Below, in pieces: positions 35,801-49,400 of a DNA stretch of 64,000 nt (its first letter is position 1; each line of letters starts with the position of its first letter). Under the pieces are notes generated by a model. That model ran no database searches, had not been told where the DNA came from, and was given only the letters and a program-made list of their open reading frames with translations. A program made the position numbers and the translations under genes. Location of the stretch: NCBI RefSeq assembly GCF_009389715.1, contig NC_052405.1, positions 9,837,194 to 9,901,193 of the forward strand, read 5' to 3'. This stretch comes from Phoenix dactylifera (taxonomy: Eukaryota; Streptophyta; Magnoliopsida; Arecales; Arecaceae).

Positions 35801-38298
35801 AACTAGTTCCAACTCGTGTCCTGACGAGTTGGCGCATGTGTGTTGACTACCGAAAGCTGAATTTGGTCACACGAAAGGATCACTTTCCTCTACCCTTCCT
35901 AGACCAAGTATTGGAGAGGGTTGCAGGGCATGATTTCTATTGTTTTCTCGATGGCTATTCGGGATATTATCAAATTGAAATTTCACCGGAAGATCAAGAG
36001 AAGACTACCTTCACTTGTCCTTTTGGCACATTTGCTTTCCGACGAATGCTATTCGGATTGTGTAATGCACCTGCAACATTCCAAAGATGCATGCTCAGCA
36101 TCTTTGAAGACATGAACGAGAAATTTTTGGAAGTGTTCATGGACGACTTCTCCGTTTTTGGCGACACATTTGATGATTGCCTGTCACATTTACAAGCTGT
36201 CTTAGCTCGATGTATGGAAAAGAATTTGATACTGAATTGGGAGAAATGCCACTTCATGGTGTCAAAGGAAATTGTCTTAGGACATATTGTTTCATCGAAG
36301 GGCATGGAAGTAGATAGAGCTAAGACTGATTTAATTGCTAAGCTACCTGCACCCAAGACGGTTAGAGATGTTAGATCATTTTTGGGTCACGCCGGATTTT
36401 ATAGGAGGTTCATCAAGGACTTTAGTGTCATATCTCGACCATTATGTAATCTTCTATCCCTTGATACACCGTTCAATTGGACTGAAACCTGTCAGGAGGC
36501 ATTCGAAAAGTTGAAATCTATGCTTAGCACTGCACCCATCGTGCGACCACCCGATTGGTCATTATCTTTTGAGATTATGTGCGACGCTAGCAACTATGCA
36601 ATAGGAGCTGTCCTAGGACAACGCAAGGATAATAAGCCATATGTCATTTACTATGCAAGCAAAACCTTAAACGATGCTCAAATGAATTACACCACCACCG
36701 AGAAGGAATTGCTTGCAGTAGTATTTGCCTTAGATAAATTTCGCTCTTATATCCTTGGTGCTCCTATTGTTATCTTCACGGACCATGCGGCACTAAAATA
36801 TTTGTTGGATAAGAAAGAGGCCAAACCACGCTTAATACGATGGATACTTCTACTCCAAGAATTTGACATCACTATCAAAGATAAAAAAGGAGTAGAGAAT
36901 GTGGTTGCTGACCATTTATCACGATTAGTTTTTCATGATTCAGTGCCACAGTTTTCCATCAAGGACTCATTTCCTGAAGAGCAGTTGTTTGCACTTTCTA
37001 GTATACCATGGTATGCAGATATTGTAAATTTTCTTGTTACTAGCCGGATGCCGGAGCATTGGGGGTCGACAGATAGAAAAATTTTCTTGCGCGAAGTAAA
37101 GAATTATTACTATGATGAACCCTATTTGTTTAAATATTGCAATGATCAAATCTTTAGACGATGCATACCGGATCATGATATACAAAGCGTACTTTCTTTC
37201 TGCCACACTGATGCTTGCGGTGGACACTTTGCCTCTAAGAAAACTGTTGCAAAAGTTTTGCAATGTGGTTTCTATTGGCCCACTATGTTCAAAGATGCCC
37301 ACGAGTTCTGCAAGACATGTGATCCATGTCAACGTATTGGAAGTCTAACTCGTAGGCAAATGATGCCTCTTCAACCCATTACTATTATCGAAATTTTCGA
37401 TTGTTGGGGTATCGATTTTATGGGCCCATTCCCACCGTCTTTTGGATATGAGTACATTTTAGTCGGTGTCGAATATGTGTCCAAATGGGTAGAAGCTGTT
37501 GCTTGTAAGACCAATGATCACAAACCCGTCCTGAAGTTTTTAAAAGAAAATATTTTTTTACGATTTGGGATGCCTAAGGTCATAATTAGTGATGGTGGAA
37601 AACACTTTTGTAATAAGCCTTTTGAGACATTATTAAAAAAGTATGGTGTCACCCACAAAGTTGCTACCCCATATCACCCGCAAACTAGTGGCCAAGTAGA
37701 ATTAGCCAATAGGGAGATCAAGCGTATTTTAAAGAAAACGGTGAACCCATCACGAAAGGATTGGTCCTTGAAACTATCAGATGCATTATGGGCTTACCGT
37801 ACTGCATACAAAACCATTCTTGGCATGTCTCCCTACCGGCTAGTCTACGGAAAAGCGTGTCATTTGTCCGTAGAAATAGAACATAAATCGTATTGGGCAA
37901 TTAGAAAATTGAATTTTGATTTACAAGATGCCGGTCTAGCTAGAAAATTGCAATTAAACGAGCTTAACAAGATTCGCAGAGATGCTTATGATAATGCTAA
38001 GATTTGTAAAGAACGAATGAAGATCTTACATGATAAATCAATTTTGAAAAAAACTTTTGAACCTTTGCAAAAAGTACTTTTATACGACTCCCGCTTACAT
38101 CTGTTTCCTGGTAAGTTACGATCAAGGTGGACAGGTCCTTTCATTGTAAAAACTGTTTTTCCACATGGGGCGATAGAGATTGAGAATCCACGGGATGGTA
38201 GAATTTTTAAGGTAAATGGACACAGGTTAAAACTTTTTCTTGAGAATTTTTCAGATGAAGAGGACTCCTTTTTCTTAGGGGAGCCTTCTTATGACTAA
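32869..38298 (+). CDS. Athila-type gag-pol polyprotein, 1809 aa, apparently intact
   Basis: Single frame. The retrotransposon gag domain lies at about residues 80-270 and the CCHC knuckle [14 protein letters not shown] at about 324-337. The aspartic protease has LLDLGAS at about 637. Reverse transcriptase runs from [10 protein letters not shown] (about 988) to the catalytic FMDD (about 1092), and RNase H has CDASN (about 1239). Integrase shows a zinc-binding HHCC (about 1445-1485), catalytic D in GIDFMGPF (about 1513), D in ISDGGKHF (about 1574) and the following Glu in GQVELANRE. All key residues are present. The protein supports reverse transcription and integration of its own RNA. The true initiation codon is uncertain because no other protein frame delimits it. 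Confidence 0.93.
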   Translation: MLKWNRDDTGRLSRTTLDHLLGHIPEIPSQYLTPCEMADLNEDAGSHHNREREPHVMTLRQYLQPARTSQPSCIIFPDNVGHFDIKPGVIQLLPKFHGLESESPYLHLKNFEELSITFRVPNITEDVLKLTLFPFSLKDKAKTWLNSLRPRSIRNWQDMQREFLKKFFPTQRTNFLKRHISNFQQKDNETFYECWDRFKDLLLSCPHHGFETWRTISFFYEGLSPQLKQFVETMCNGRFLEKQPDEAWEYLDSLAETAQLWDNGDRNNKSLPKPTSSVQGGLYNLRAEDDLHAKMAALTRKVEEIELRKVEPVKTIELRNECCGICDMSGHTTTDCPTIPAFKEVLHDQANAMNSYQKPYNDPYSNTYNPGWKNHPNFRWRNDHSQQSHHSAPPPTHPTYAPSPSQKPNIEDTLQSIQTFLQGQANINAQNTRNFEDIRNQLSMLTTVLSTQEKGKLPAQPQPNPQVHGSNNTAPSSSHTEHAKSIMTLRNGKVIDQTVQLRPQVTSNSDAPKVDERDKEEVEVPTSTKKVECPFPPPFPQRLKPLQKLEPNSEILELFKQVKINIPLLDAIKQVPSYAKFLKDLCTVKRRLNVKKKAFLTENVSAILQHNILPKYKDPGCPTISCIIGDFRIERALLDLGASVNLLPYSVYEQLGLGELKPTSVTLQLADRSVKIPRGIIEDVLVQVDKFYFPVDFIVLDTHLASNSQSQIPVILGRPFLATSNALINCRNGVMKLSFGNMTLELNIFNVCKQPNDPEESKKVDWVETIAEEYLLAEVFNDPSGDSLIDWCSNGTNKDDLLVKPSMNFSNTMMINGWRPKEGEFERLSPREVKIEPSHEQAPKLELKPLPKELNYAFLILEDTFPVIISSGLDHTQEKKLIDVLKNHKGALGWSIADLKGISPLICTHRIYLEDNAKTTRQMQRRLNPTMRDVVKAEVLKLLDVGIIYPISDSKWVSPTQVVPKKSGLTVVKNEQGELVPTRVLTSWRMCVDYRKLNLVTRKDHFPLPFLDQVLERVAGHDFYCFLDGYSGYYQIEISPEDQEKTTFTCPFGTFAFRRMLFGLCNAPATFQRCMLSIFEDMNEKFLEVFMDDFSVFGDTFDDCLSHLQAVLARCMEKNLILNWEKCHFMVSKEIVLGHIVSSKGMEVDRAKTDLIAKLPAPKTVRDVRSFLGHAGFYRRFIKDFSVISRPLCNLLSLDTPFNWTETCQEAFEKLKSMLSTAPIVRPPDWSLSFEIMCDASNYAIGAVLGQRKDNKPYVIYYASKTLNDAQMNYTTTEKELLAVVFALDKFRSYILGAPIVIFTDHAALKYLLDKKEAKPRLIRWILLLQEFDITIKDKKGVENVVADHLSRLVFHDSVPQFSIKDSFPEEQLFALSSIPWYADIVNFLVTSRMPEHWGSTDRKIFLREVKNYYYDEPYLFKYCNDQIFRRCIPDHDIQSVLSFCHTDACGGHFASKKTVAKVLQCGFYWPTMFKDAHEFCKTCDPCQRIGSLTRRQMMPLQPITIIEIFDCWGIDFMGPFPPSFGYEYILVGVEYVSKWVEAVACKTNDHKPVLKFLKENIFLRFGMPKVIISDGGKHFCNKPFETLLKKYGVTHKVATPYHPQTSGQVELANREIKRILKKTVNPSRKDWSLKLSDALWAYRTAYKTILGMSPYRLVYGKACHLSVEIEHKSYWAIRKLNFDLQDAGLARKLQLNELNKIRRDAYDNAKICKERMKILHDKSILKKTFEPLQKVLLYDSRLHLFPGKLRSRWTGPFIVKTVFPHGAIEIENPRDGRIFKVNGHRLKLFLENFSDEEDSFFLGEPSYD

Positions 38299-39779
38299 AA
38301 CATGATGGCAAAGGTATGTATATATTATTTAGAATTAAATTTTCTTTTATTTCTATTTTTCTTCTTATTTTGTAGGTCTTATTTTCTAGATATCAACAGC
38401 TCAAGGTATTCCTCTTCTCTCCAATATTATTTTCTCTACTGTCTCTCATATATAGTTTTCTTAATCTATTGCATTGAGGACAATGCAATGTCTAAGTTGG
38501 GGGAAGGAAAATATTTTGCAAAAAAAAAAAAAAATGCTTTTGCATTTGATTTATTCTTTTACTTTCTTTTCTAAGCAAATGCACATGTATTTTCATATTG
38601 AGTTTGTGCAACTATTACGGCAAGGAACACATGCATATTATGATTGATCAGAGACCTATTATTAGATCCCCGCACATGTACTTAATGATTATAGGAAGGC
38701 CTCAGGAGTTCATATTTGTTTAATGCATTATTATTAAGCCGTATCTGTAAAAGAAGTACGAGTATCCTTGTCCGTACTATAAGGTTCATGATTTGGTTTT
38801 CACATAAAGATAGAGGTTGAATACCCTGGCTAGATCACCTAAGTGCCTTATGTTCCGACCTTGGTTGACCTATAGTCACGATGCAGTCACGTTATATGGT
38901 TCAGTTTACCTCCTCTTTTTATCGCAAAAAAAAAAAGAAAAAAAAAGATGACAAGTCTGACCTCGTGGCGTAGTCTGGTTCGAGTAATTAAGCCCGAGGG
39001 GTGTTTCACCTAATGCCTTGAGCCAACTGGATCAGGAGTCATTGGCCGAAAACTCGTTACATGGATCTTACTAGAGCCTAAGGGGGTTGGACTATTGTAA
39101 TCGTCATATTTGTTTAAAAATAAAAATAAGCATGAATAAGGTTGGTTGGACTGAACCCAGTGACATGTGGTAATGGCTGGTTTGACTCAATTAACTTGGA
39201 ACTCTGTGTACTTTGGATATTTAGTTGGATTGATAGCTCCTTCTTTTTATGCGAACCATTCTTGACAATTTTAGACAACATGAGATATTCCAAAAATTTG
39301 ATGGATCAGGCCCTAATAAACTGTAGTAAACACTTGTGAACTTGAGTAGTACACCTAAAATTCAAGCGGTACCATATTGTGGTGGAGGTATTAGTACTCT
39401 GAGAAAGTCATATTATTTTATGCACACTACACTTTCATATTTCCCCTTGCTTTGATAGTTGCCATGCTTGAAAATATATATTAATTACATGGGTATTAGC
39501 TTAGAATTTAGGACCGCATGTCATATCATTCATGATGTTTGTGGGTAACATCCCTGAAAACCCTCACGAGACAACACTCGTCCACTAGAGTAACCTAGGG
39601 GTTTAACGGCTTGTTGCACATGCTAAGTGCAATCGTGATGCCCTACGAAAGTGGGTACGTATCTTAGTTTTGTGTCTTTAGCTTCAATAAAAAGTCATAG
39701 GTTAGACCACATCTTTTGTGTTCTCATTATTGTTTGCTCGTTAATTACTAGAGACTAGCAATAAGCTAGTTGGGGGGTA
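38299..39779 (+). other. 3' non-coding region of the Athila-type element
   Basis: Contains the conserved downstream motif ATTGAGGACAATGC followed by AAGTTGGGGGAAGG (38472-38507), which resembles an internal polypurine tract. Athila elements often carry an env-like frame here; none is visible. The 90-codon hydrophobic frame at 38302-38574 spans low-complexity T-rich sequence and I do not support it. The polypurine tract proper, TTGGGGGGTA, is at 39770-39779, next to the 3' LTR. Confidence 0.75.
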
Positions 39780-41467
39780 TGATGAGAGCACAAAAGTGCG
39801 TTATACACGTTGCTTAAATTAATTTTATTGCTAACAAATAATGATAAAAGGGCTGCATTAATTTTATATTTTATTTGGCACAGATTATCGTAAATCAGAG
39901 TTTAATGTGCATTTGGTTGACTTCAAGCCTGATTACACTGGAATAGAATTGAACCTGGTCAAGCACACTTGCACCCGAGGGACACATGGCAGCCATCCGG
40001 AGGCAGCACAAGATGGATCCACTAAGGGTCTAATTTCATCATCCGGAAGGATCCAAAAGCCCACAATGGATCTGTGATTTGATCTCCCGCAACCCTCATC
40101 CAGATCCCGCGATCAAGGCCCTCATCTCTCGCCCGTTTAAGAAGCTTCCCAGCCACCCCGTCTTCATTGCATTCCAGCCCGTGACCAGCGTCCGCCCGAG
40201 CCAGCGATCAGCGCCTCCTCCCAGCAGCCCTCCACCTCTTCCGTGACCTCCTCCCGCGATCACTCCCCAGCATCCGGACGTTTTCCATTTCCACGGTTGA
40301 AGCGCATCCCGACTTCATCCACGCGTCCCAGCAACCCATTTCAGCTTACCGTCCAGCGAGTCCACGATTACCGCCCAGTCATCCGGATTTCAACTCCATC
40401 AGCGCCTCCCAGCAGCCCGTGACCAGCTCCCGTGCGCAATCCCAGCGGCCGTCCGGAAGAGATCACGCGCCTCCCAGCTTCCTCCTTCCGCGTGCGCCTC
40501 CTTCCAGCTCCGCATCAGTCCTCCCAAGCATCCGCCTCCTCCACAGCGGTTCACGATCATCTCCCGGACCTCCACAGCTCCCGCGAGCCCGCGATCACCG
40601 CCCGGCCGTCCGCCTCCGCCCGCAATCACCTCCACAGCTTCCTCCCGTCAATCCCGTGGCGACCTCCAACGTTCACGGATCTACCTTCCGAGATCCTGCA
40701 CCCGCTTCCCCTCCACTCCATGCTCCGGCAATCTATAAGAAGGGGTGGAGGAAGAACAAGAAGGGGAGCTCTCATTCGGAAAAAAAACAGAGAGGAGCCG
40801 GGCTGCTGCAGTAGTAAGAAAAAGAGAAAAAAATAGAAAGAAACAGGGGATGCCCTGTTTCTGTTATTAAAAAAAAAAAAAAAGAGTGAGAAAGAGAGAG
40901 GAAGATGGAGGGCTGATATCCTAGGTGATGGGTGAAGGGAGATCATTTGGTATACCAAACTCATGATGTAAATTCTAATCCTTTGCTTTATACGATTTAT
41001 CTTTTGATTATGCCATGATTCTTATATGTTGAAAATTCTTTTATGATTTATGCTTATTGATACATGTCTTCCTCGATTATTTGATTCATCGTTGACGTTA
41101 TAAGGCACGTTGAATGCTTAACAAAAGAATTCATGTTATCAAGAACATACTCCATAATTAAATTTTCTGCTTATAATTCTTAAAGAAAACAAAAGAATCA
41201 TAGAATTTATCGCATGAATTTGATATTATCAAAGGAGATTCTGGATCCCTGCACCATCTTAATCTATCCTAACTTCGATTCTCTACTTATTGATTTATTT
41301 TCTATTTGCAAAACATCATATTAATCCACAAGTTTATTGTATTAATTAAATCTGAAATTACGCTAATAATCCATATTTCGTTCCCTGAGGAATCGACCTC
41401 GGACTCCCGAGTTATATTACTTGTGCGATTCTCCTGCACTTGGGAGAACAGTTTTATTTTAGCACCA
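39780..41467 (+). repeat. 3' LTR of the Athila-type element (1688 bp)
   Basis: Near-identical partner of 30006-31695, starting TGATGAGAGC and ending TTTAGCACCA directly before the target duplication TTTCA. Confidence 0.93.
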
Positions 41468-41472
41468 TTTCA

Positions 41473-41892
41473 CATTCATTGGCTATTATTAACATGTGTA
41501 GAATTTCACCTCTTGAGTAAATAAATATATCCACATCTAACTGTAGGCTGTTGATCTGTGTCCTTGGTGTATGCAAGGGAACAAGTCTGATGGCTTTCTA
41601 ATCTACAGTAGGATTGGACATGGCCATAGCTGCATCTTGCACAACATTAAACCTCGCCTGATATGCTGCTGAGTTCCTCTTTAAAATCAAACCCACCTGT
41701 ATTCAATTTTTCATGTTGTGGACTGGCTAGCATTCATAGCGTCTCATCCATGGCAATCTTCTTGGGTTTCCTTTTGCGAACCATCCATCGACCACCTGCT
41801 GCTGATGGAGCTTAGCAAGCTTTGGTTCGGTACACCAGTTTTGAGTTCCATGCCATTCAGCCTGCAACCCGAGTAACAGCATCTATATCCAT
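41473..41892. repeat. Right part of the second conserved segment, split by the Athila element
   Basis: Continues the copy begun at 29967-30005 and corresponds to 28369-28787. After 41892 the sequence rejoins the unit A order at about 9335, having lost about 235 bp (A 9095-9330). Confidence 0.8.
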
Positions 41893-42310
41893 AAGAAGAT
41901 AAAGTAGATATCGCATATGAAAATGGTGGGGTAGACGGCGGCGATAACCTTGAGGCGACGAGTGAAAGCTATCATTTTGAGGGAGGACCAATCCCCAACG
42001 TAATGATTGTTGCAAGCCTCAGAATTCCCAGCCTCCATTCCTTCACATGTTTGAGGGTGGCTGCTACTCTTTTCTGCGCCTCCGAGTTGCCGACCTCTCA
42101 TTCCATGACCTTGTCCATTTCTCATGTCGGCATGTGGCAAGCAAAAGCTCCTGACGAAGGAACTGGCCATGTGTCTATGGCTGTCCATGGCTTTCCAGGT
42201 GGCTTTGGCACCAGGTTTTGGCACGTATGTGAGGTTCTCCGGCTGAGGTTGCAATGCTTCACCATCTCAGTAACTTCAGCAGGAGAGTTCTTAATTAAGA
42301 AGTTACATTG
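41893..42310 (-). pseudogene. Relict exon 6 fragment of a lost FAD monooxygenase, unit B
   Basis: Counterpart of 9330-9750 in unit A, with small indels. On the minus strand it starts near EVTEMVKHC (about 42275) and degenerates through frame shifts. The second relict seen in unit A at 9855-9985 is almost gone here: a deletion joins CACCTCC directly to ATACGGACTG at about 42461. Confidence 0.6.
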
Positions 42311-43421
42311 TACTCTGATGAGTTAAAAATATGCATGCATTTCATCACCTGCACCTGTCATTGCTGGAATTTCTCGTAAGGCAAGTGCTATGGAGGTGTT
42401 GAATGTGCAAGAGGCTTAACTAGTCTAGATCACACTGCTTCACCATTTTAATCACCTCCATACGGACTGATGATAATGTCACATTAGACATGCATGCCTA
42501 TTTGAAATTTTATTCACTCTTCTGAAATATAGAGGACTTCGCCTCAGCTGAAATGGAGTTAGGTCTATTCTAGTTCGTCGACTCTATTATTATTCCCTTC
42601 CATTTGTATGTGGAGGAGTTGATGCTAGTGCTTATGGAGAAAAATATTGAGACAAGGATTTAATGATGATCAGTGGTATCTAATGCTTAAACTGGTCTGA
42701 CTCTGGTGCTTAGTTGTACCAGGAATCCATTTTCTGGATCCTATTTATTCTTATTGTCATAGTTGGGGGGCACATTCTTCTCACTGTACTAGAGATGGTG
42801 ATCTCAAGTTCCTTGATGTTTCCAAGTCTTGAACAATTGTTCAATCGGAGAAAGGTGGGGGCTTGTCTCCCTTTTCCCTTGGCCATCTTCAGCAAAAGGG
42901 CTGAGATAGTCTTCCTCGGTTAACGGGCATTTGGAGGCGAAGAATTCAGTGCCTTATTCCTCCCTTTGTCCCAGTATTCTAGATCTTGTCTAGCAAACAC
43001 GAGTAAGTCCTGTTCCAAGCCTTATTCCAACCTTATTTCTCAACCAAAAACAGTTTGACAATGCATTTGGTTCAGATGAAATCAAGATTAAGTCCTGGAA
43101 TAAGTCATATATTCCTTCCAGACAGGTTTTGGAAAACAGGAATAAAGGAGGAATAGTTATTCGAGTCGAATCTGCTTATTCCTGGAATAACTATTCCAAG
43201 GTGGCAGGCATAACATTATTCATGGAATAATGTCCTCATTAATTCCTGCTTCTTTGTTTTAGATGGACATATATATCCTCAGCCAACAAATTATTTCAGC
43301 TAAGAAAAAAAAAAAACTGTTCGAGGATGAATTATTTAGCTAGGAAAACAAAAACTGTTTGAGAGCAATAAGCCAATAACTTTCAATATTCCAACTCTGA
43401 GACAAGCACACAACATTTATC
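42311..43421. other. Intergenic spacer downstream of gene 1B
   Basis: Matches 9750-11229 of unit A but about 370 bp shorter, from several deletions. It contains the same MITE-like CTTATTCC / GGAATAACTATTCC region (about 42965-43255). No coding sequence is supported. Confidence 0.45.
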
Positions 43422-46400
43422 CTAAAGAGAGCCACAATCATAATTAGTGTGGCTAAGCAGGCCACCTCCAAGGAAAACAACCAGAATGGCAAGACATACC
43501 AGCTTCTTTACCCATGACGATGCCACGACCACCGATCCTGTAAGATAAGACTGTGCCGATAACCTCATTACCCTCAGCCTCCTTTCATTCACATATTTAC
43601 TCATTGCTCTTCCGATTCTCCTGCACAGCTCTCGATCACTAATTGCACCCTCCGGACCCATTGGCATCTCTTGCGACAAGCATCTAGCAAGCACAATTGC
43701 GTCTTCTAAGCCGGCACTGCCTCCTTGGCCGAGGAATGGGCCCATAACATGCATTGCATCCCCTGCGACTGTCATGGTGCCTTGCCAGAAGTTTGCAAAG
43801 AGCAAGTGCCATGGAGCTCGATACCAAATATGTGTCAGGCTCAATGAACTGCTGTCGCAATGCTTCACCATTTCAATGATCTCGGGGGGAAATTCTCTTA
43901 TTGTCTCCAACGTAAATTCTTTGATGAGCTCAGGAACCTTCCGTACATCTGAATCTGATGGAAACCCTCAAGAAGTTAGCTCACCCCTAGATTGAGCAAT
44001 GACAGGGTTCACAACATATTTATCTTTAGTGAGACTAGTATTACCTTGAGAAGGGGACAGCCGACCGACAAACCAATAAACTAACTTTTCATCAACTGGG
44101 AGCCTTCCCAACAAGACACCATCACCTCTCAGCCGGATAAAATGGCTGTCAAAGCTGTGACCATCTGAATAGCTAGTAAAACCTCGCACAGCAGATATTG
44201 GAAAAACCTTTGGGGCCTGTAATCCTAATGATTTTGCAACGACTGAATTTGATCCATCACAACCAATTAGAACCTGAAGCAGCATGTTCGAGTAAAATTG
44301 ATAGGGATAATTATCAGTTGGCTCTTTCCATGAACATGTTACACTTCTAAATTTGCTGTGATATCATAAGCTCGAATGGTTTCTACCATGACAACTAAAT
44401 TGTGTGCTGGGATCAATTAGAGCACCCTGCCAGTAAGATGTGAGTTAATGTAATGGTTTCATAAACATTGGATCAAACCTTTTTCAGATTTGATTTTCAT
44501 GTATGATAATTCATTATTATCTATACTATTTTTTAATGCCATCTTTGGAGTTGGATTATGAAAAATTGTGCAGATAACTACTCTTCTTGTAATATTTATG
44601 ATTTACTAGTTTAAAAATACTTAAGAAAAAAGTTAAAAGTTAAGGGAAATATTGACATCAAAGGTGTCCCTAGCTGATTCAAGAGAATTACCAAACCCAT
44701 TATGGACAGCTCAAGTCCTTGGGTAAGTTAGCACAGGGTTTTAGAGTTAGTTTCGCCACATCCAAGCTAATTATGTATTAAAATTTCTAAAGGCTATAGC
44801 CCATTGGGTAAGTTTCGCCACATCCGAACTAATTATGTATCAAAATTTCTAAAGGCTATAACTTTCTAGTACGACGTCTGTTTTTTCCTTTTCTTTTATT
44901 GAAATTGGAAAACTTTTCGATATTACGAGGATGCAATTACCCTCGAGGGGCTTGTCACACAGCGGTAATGTGCGGTATGACGATGTTTAGGTCTCAGAAA
45001 CAGATTAATCAAAGTGAAACATTTCTTTCGAGCAAGACTTTGACTAGGCATAATCCTCCAATTTGGCAGGAATCAGATAACACGATAGGAGACAAAGTTA
45101 ATATAGAAGTAGATATCTAACTCCAGGAAGATTTTAGTTTCTCTGTGATTTTTCTACCAGAAAATATTTTATAAAACTTTTAACCTCTTTCAACTAGAAG
45201 AGAAATCTGATCAGAATTTAGGGTCTCGAATCTTATGAGTATAATAGAAACATTGCAACTCATTTTTTATCATATTAATGAAAGCAAAAAGGTCTAGAAC
45301 CCTAATATCGGCACCCTATTATTTTATTATTATTATTGTTGCAAAATTCGAGTTGAGTGGATTGAAGTTGATTTCTTCTCTCTTCAATCAATTCACCTTC
45401 TCTGGCCTTAAGTAGTAATTTGGTGGAGAGATTCTTATATTTCAATTCATTAATATAGAGTAGTAACAAATTGATAAAAATACATCATTCATAATTTTCT
45501 TTTTCTTCTTTTTTTGTTGAGAAAAGTTCATCAAAAAAGTTGAAGAGATTTGTTGATCAGTGTTATTGCACAGACCACCAATAATGAAACCAAGCATTGA
45601 ATAGCAAAATTATAGGAGTGTAGGAAAAATGGTATTTGAGTTAGAAAGAAATGAAGGGGAAATAAGTTTATTTCATAGAATTAAGTAATCATGAAATAAA
45701 TAAAATAGGAAACAAGAAAAATAGAAAACTTGTTGTGGATGTAACATCACCTTAGCTTTAATGGTAGCACCATCATTAGTATATAGAACAGGAAAGGAAG
45801 TGATGGGATCTGATTCAACTGCTACAATTTGGCACCCAAAACGAACTGATTGCGTAGGCAAATTCTTAGCCAAGGTTTCAATCAAATCACTCCTTTTCAA
45901 GCATCTCAATTCTTCTTTCCTAGTAACAAAAAGAACTAAAATGTGTGATTAGAGGCAGCTTGTGTGCGACTCTCATTAGATTATTGATGTCTAAGAATAT
46001 GAACAAGAATTTCATCATTCTCTAGGTAACTTGCAAGATAATTAAGAACAATAGTATGATTTGCCACTTCTTAATACATCCATCAAAGCTACCATTACGC
46101 CCCAAACCTGCCACCTGCTAGGCACATGACATAACCATGGTCCTGTGAAATATACAAAGCCTCAAACCTATTCAAAAACCGAATAATAATGGATAAAACC
46201 TACACACTATTTTAAAAAAGTAAAATTTATTGTGGCTCTAATATAAAAACAATTTGGTCCTCTAATATAAATTAAACATATTAGCCATAAAGTCAAAATG
46301 TACAATGTCCAATATCAAATCCACATCTAACCATGAAACAAAATTTTAGTTGAATCACTAAGGTTCCACATTTCAAGACAACTAATGAAATCTAAAAACT

Positions 46401-49400
46401 TTACTAATCCATCATGCAGGCAACCTGCGGCCCACAATTCCTCTAATTGTCCTGCTCCTCTAAAATACATTAAAGGAAATGATGTGAGCTCAATATCTCA
46501 GCAAGTATCCCACTACACATACGCACCAGATATCCAGAATGAAATAATAAATACAAATATAGCTACTATACACATAAAGAGGCATAGAAAATTCATTGGC
46601 CGTAAAGTTGGTTGTATATATTATTCATAATAAATGAACACAATGTGAATTCATCCAGTTGTAAACTATACAAAACTCACAATTTGAGACATGGATCCAA
46701 AGCAACAAAAATATCAAATTTTACAATAGGAGAATAAATAAATTTCTAGGTTTGGACTAATCCATGGTCACACTTACACCCCGTGACTGGGTATCAAAAG
46801 TATCATCCTTACACTCTTTGATGATGGGGTATCCATAGTGTCATACTTAAGCCCTGTGACGGGGTATCAATAGTGTCATGCTTAAGCCCCATGACTGGGT
46901 ATCAAATGTGTCACAGTTATGCTCCATGAGATGTCATGCTTATGCCCCATGACTGGGTATCAGTAGTGTCATGCTCATGCCCTGTGATTGGGTATCAATA
47001 AAACATGGTCAGTCCTATTCTTGATTTCAATCCATTCACATAATTACAACCATATCTAGAACCACAACCGAGCATAATCTAGGCACATGTACAACCAAGT
47101 TTCATAAATTTATGGAAGACAATATTCTGGTTCAATAGTCACTCTCTTTCACAAATACAATCAACCTATGACCATATCATATGCAATTCTCATTTAAAAT
47201 AAGCATTTTTATCCACATATAGAGATGACTATATTTAATTTCTATACCTCACAAGACTGAATTCATGGTTCAATGACAAGGAGTACAATTTCCAATATAC
47301 ATCTAACACAAAGTTTCATATAAAGCAAGTAAGAAAGCATGTGAGTGGAATACTTTACTATATGCTACCCTGCACTCTATTAAGTTGAGCAAATCAACTC
47401 AATAACATACAATAATTAGAAGCCTGAGCAAATGTCAAGACCCCAAACTAGCCTTCTCCTTGCCAAATGGTTGCTTACCTCTGTGAAAGAGAAGGGAATG
47501 CATGGGTCTTCATGCACTCGGATAGAAGAAGAAAAGAAAGAGAGGGGAAATGCTTCTCGGTCACATACAAGAGTGGAAGGGATTTTCTATGAGGTGAGTT
47601 CATGCAAGGGTTAGAAAAGGGGCATGCTTGACTTCAAGAAGGAAAAGGAAAACAGGAAAGGTGGAAGTCATGGTTTCCCCTTTATTAGCTTTTTGGGTCA
47701 TCTTCTTTGGAGGCTACTTGTGTAGATTTTTGTTTTGAAGTATCGGTGATCAACTTTATCATATCTATGATATGACTGATCATGGAAGTTTGAAAGGGAG
47801 TTTATGACCTATGAAGTATATAAGCTTCTAGTTTTCTTGTGATAGATTGATATAGCATTAACTAACAGCTCCTTAGCACTTTAAGATGCTAAAGATGAGG
47901 AACTATTTTGTTACAGTTTTATATAACTATCATTTTTCATCTCAAAACTGATGGTAGTTACCAAAATCATTTATGTACTAGAGTGGTGGGTGAGGACCAT
48001 AGCTAAATAACAACAAAAACAACAAAAAAATGGTACATGCATTATATACTCTCCATTTACCGCATTTTCTCCTTTTAGTTCCAGGCTGCTTAAAGTTTAC
48101 TACCATAAAACTAGAGCGAAACTCTTTTTTACTCCCTTCTCTTTTATTTGGTCAATAGGTCGATAAACTTGGAGCTCATATATAATACCATTTTTTATTT
48201 CCCTCGAAGATGGGAGGCCGGGCCTAATTTCTATAAGACTATATCCACAAACCATCAGCAATTAAAAAAGTCATCAAACTTTTCTAAGTAAAACCTGTGC
48301 AAACTTGAATATTTATCAAGTGTTAATAAGGTGTTTTTACATGGTAACATGCCAAACATATTTGCAGACCCATTCAAAGTCATCGTAAACATGGACACTA
48401 TTTGAAGTCAATGTTGACGGGCATACTTTTGCAAGAATGTGTGGAGAACTCTGATTATTCTTCCCTCCATTCTCACAAAATTATAACATATATCAACCAC
48501 AGTACTACTTCAAGCATTAGGTGTTAAACAAAAACTTCTTGGATATACCTGCATGAAGTTACTTGCAACTTGTTCTTGTGGAGCCACATATCTCGTATCC
48601 TGAATAAAGTTTGCAAAATAAGACTTAATGCTATCAGTATTTTGATGGTTATATGCAAAAAAAAGAAAAAAGAAAACTGAAAAAGGAACCTATGTCTAAA
48701 ATGTTGATGATCATACTATATTAAGAAAAGTGTTTGTGGGTCTTTTGGGTGTGCTTGCCCAGAGATGAAATTTATTTGATTCATAATGGAAACTTTATGA
48801 TATAACAATCATCAATATGAGTTATCATGGAAAGAAAATATGCATATAACTGATCTTAATGTTCTCTTCCTCATCCAAATCCCATATCCAATGACATCTT
48901 CTAGCTCCCCAAATTCTTTCTCTCACTATCCGAACTATCCACTCTCTATCAACCAAAATTATTTCTCTTTTATCTTCTTCTCCCCCTCTAATAACCTTAT
49001 CAACTCCAATCTGTATCTCTGATTTTAAACCTTCTATTTTATATTATACTTATTTAATATTATTGATTATCTTTGTTGTGCATTCCAACCTTTACTTGAA
49101 TCATAATACTTATTGGTTATTGTCTTATCTAATTTTGTTTACCACACATGCATTCTGCCATCTGCTAGTTACAATAAAAGTATATGCAATATAATGCCCT
49201 TCTTGTGTGATGGGCAGTAAGGTGACTCAAAGAAATGAAAATAGAAAAGAACCTCGGTCTCGAAAAAACACAGAAACATACTCTGTTAGAGGGATAGCTT
49301 TTCTCCGTAGTTCCGTACCAAGCCCAAGTTGGTCAAGTGCACGCCAACCATTGATGTAAACACCGATTGCTGCCCCTGCAGCTCGCAGGGTGTCAGATTT

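Larger units (their letters stand above)
30006..41467 (+). mobile_element. Complete Athila-type Ty3/gypsy retrotransposon, recently inserted
   Basis: 11.46 kb, with LTRs of 1690 and 1688 bp that differ by roughly a dozen substitutions and a few indels as counted by eye. It has a perfect 5-bp target duplication TTTCA (30001-30005, 41468-41472), and the empty site GCATGTTTCACATTCATTGG in unit A (about 8666-8685). The primer site matches tRNA-Asp as in Athila/Tat elements. One long gag-pol frame is uninterrupted. No env-like gene is present. Unit B only, so it is younger than the A/B duplication. Confidence 0.95.

Noticed and set aside
38302..38574. Possible env-like frame after Athila gag-pol
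   Set aside because: Only 90 codons of T-rich low-complexity sequence, with no signal peptide plus transmembrane layout typical of an env-like protein.
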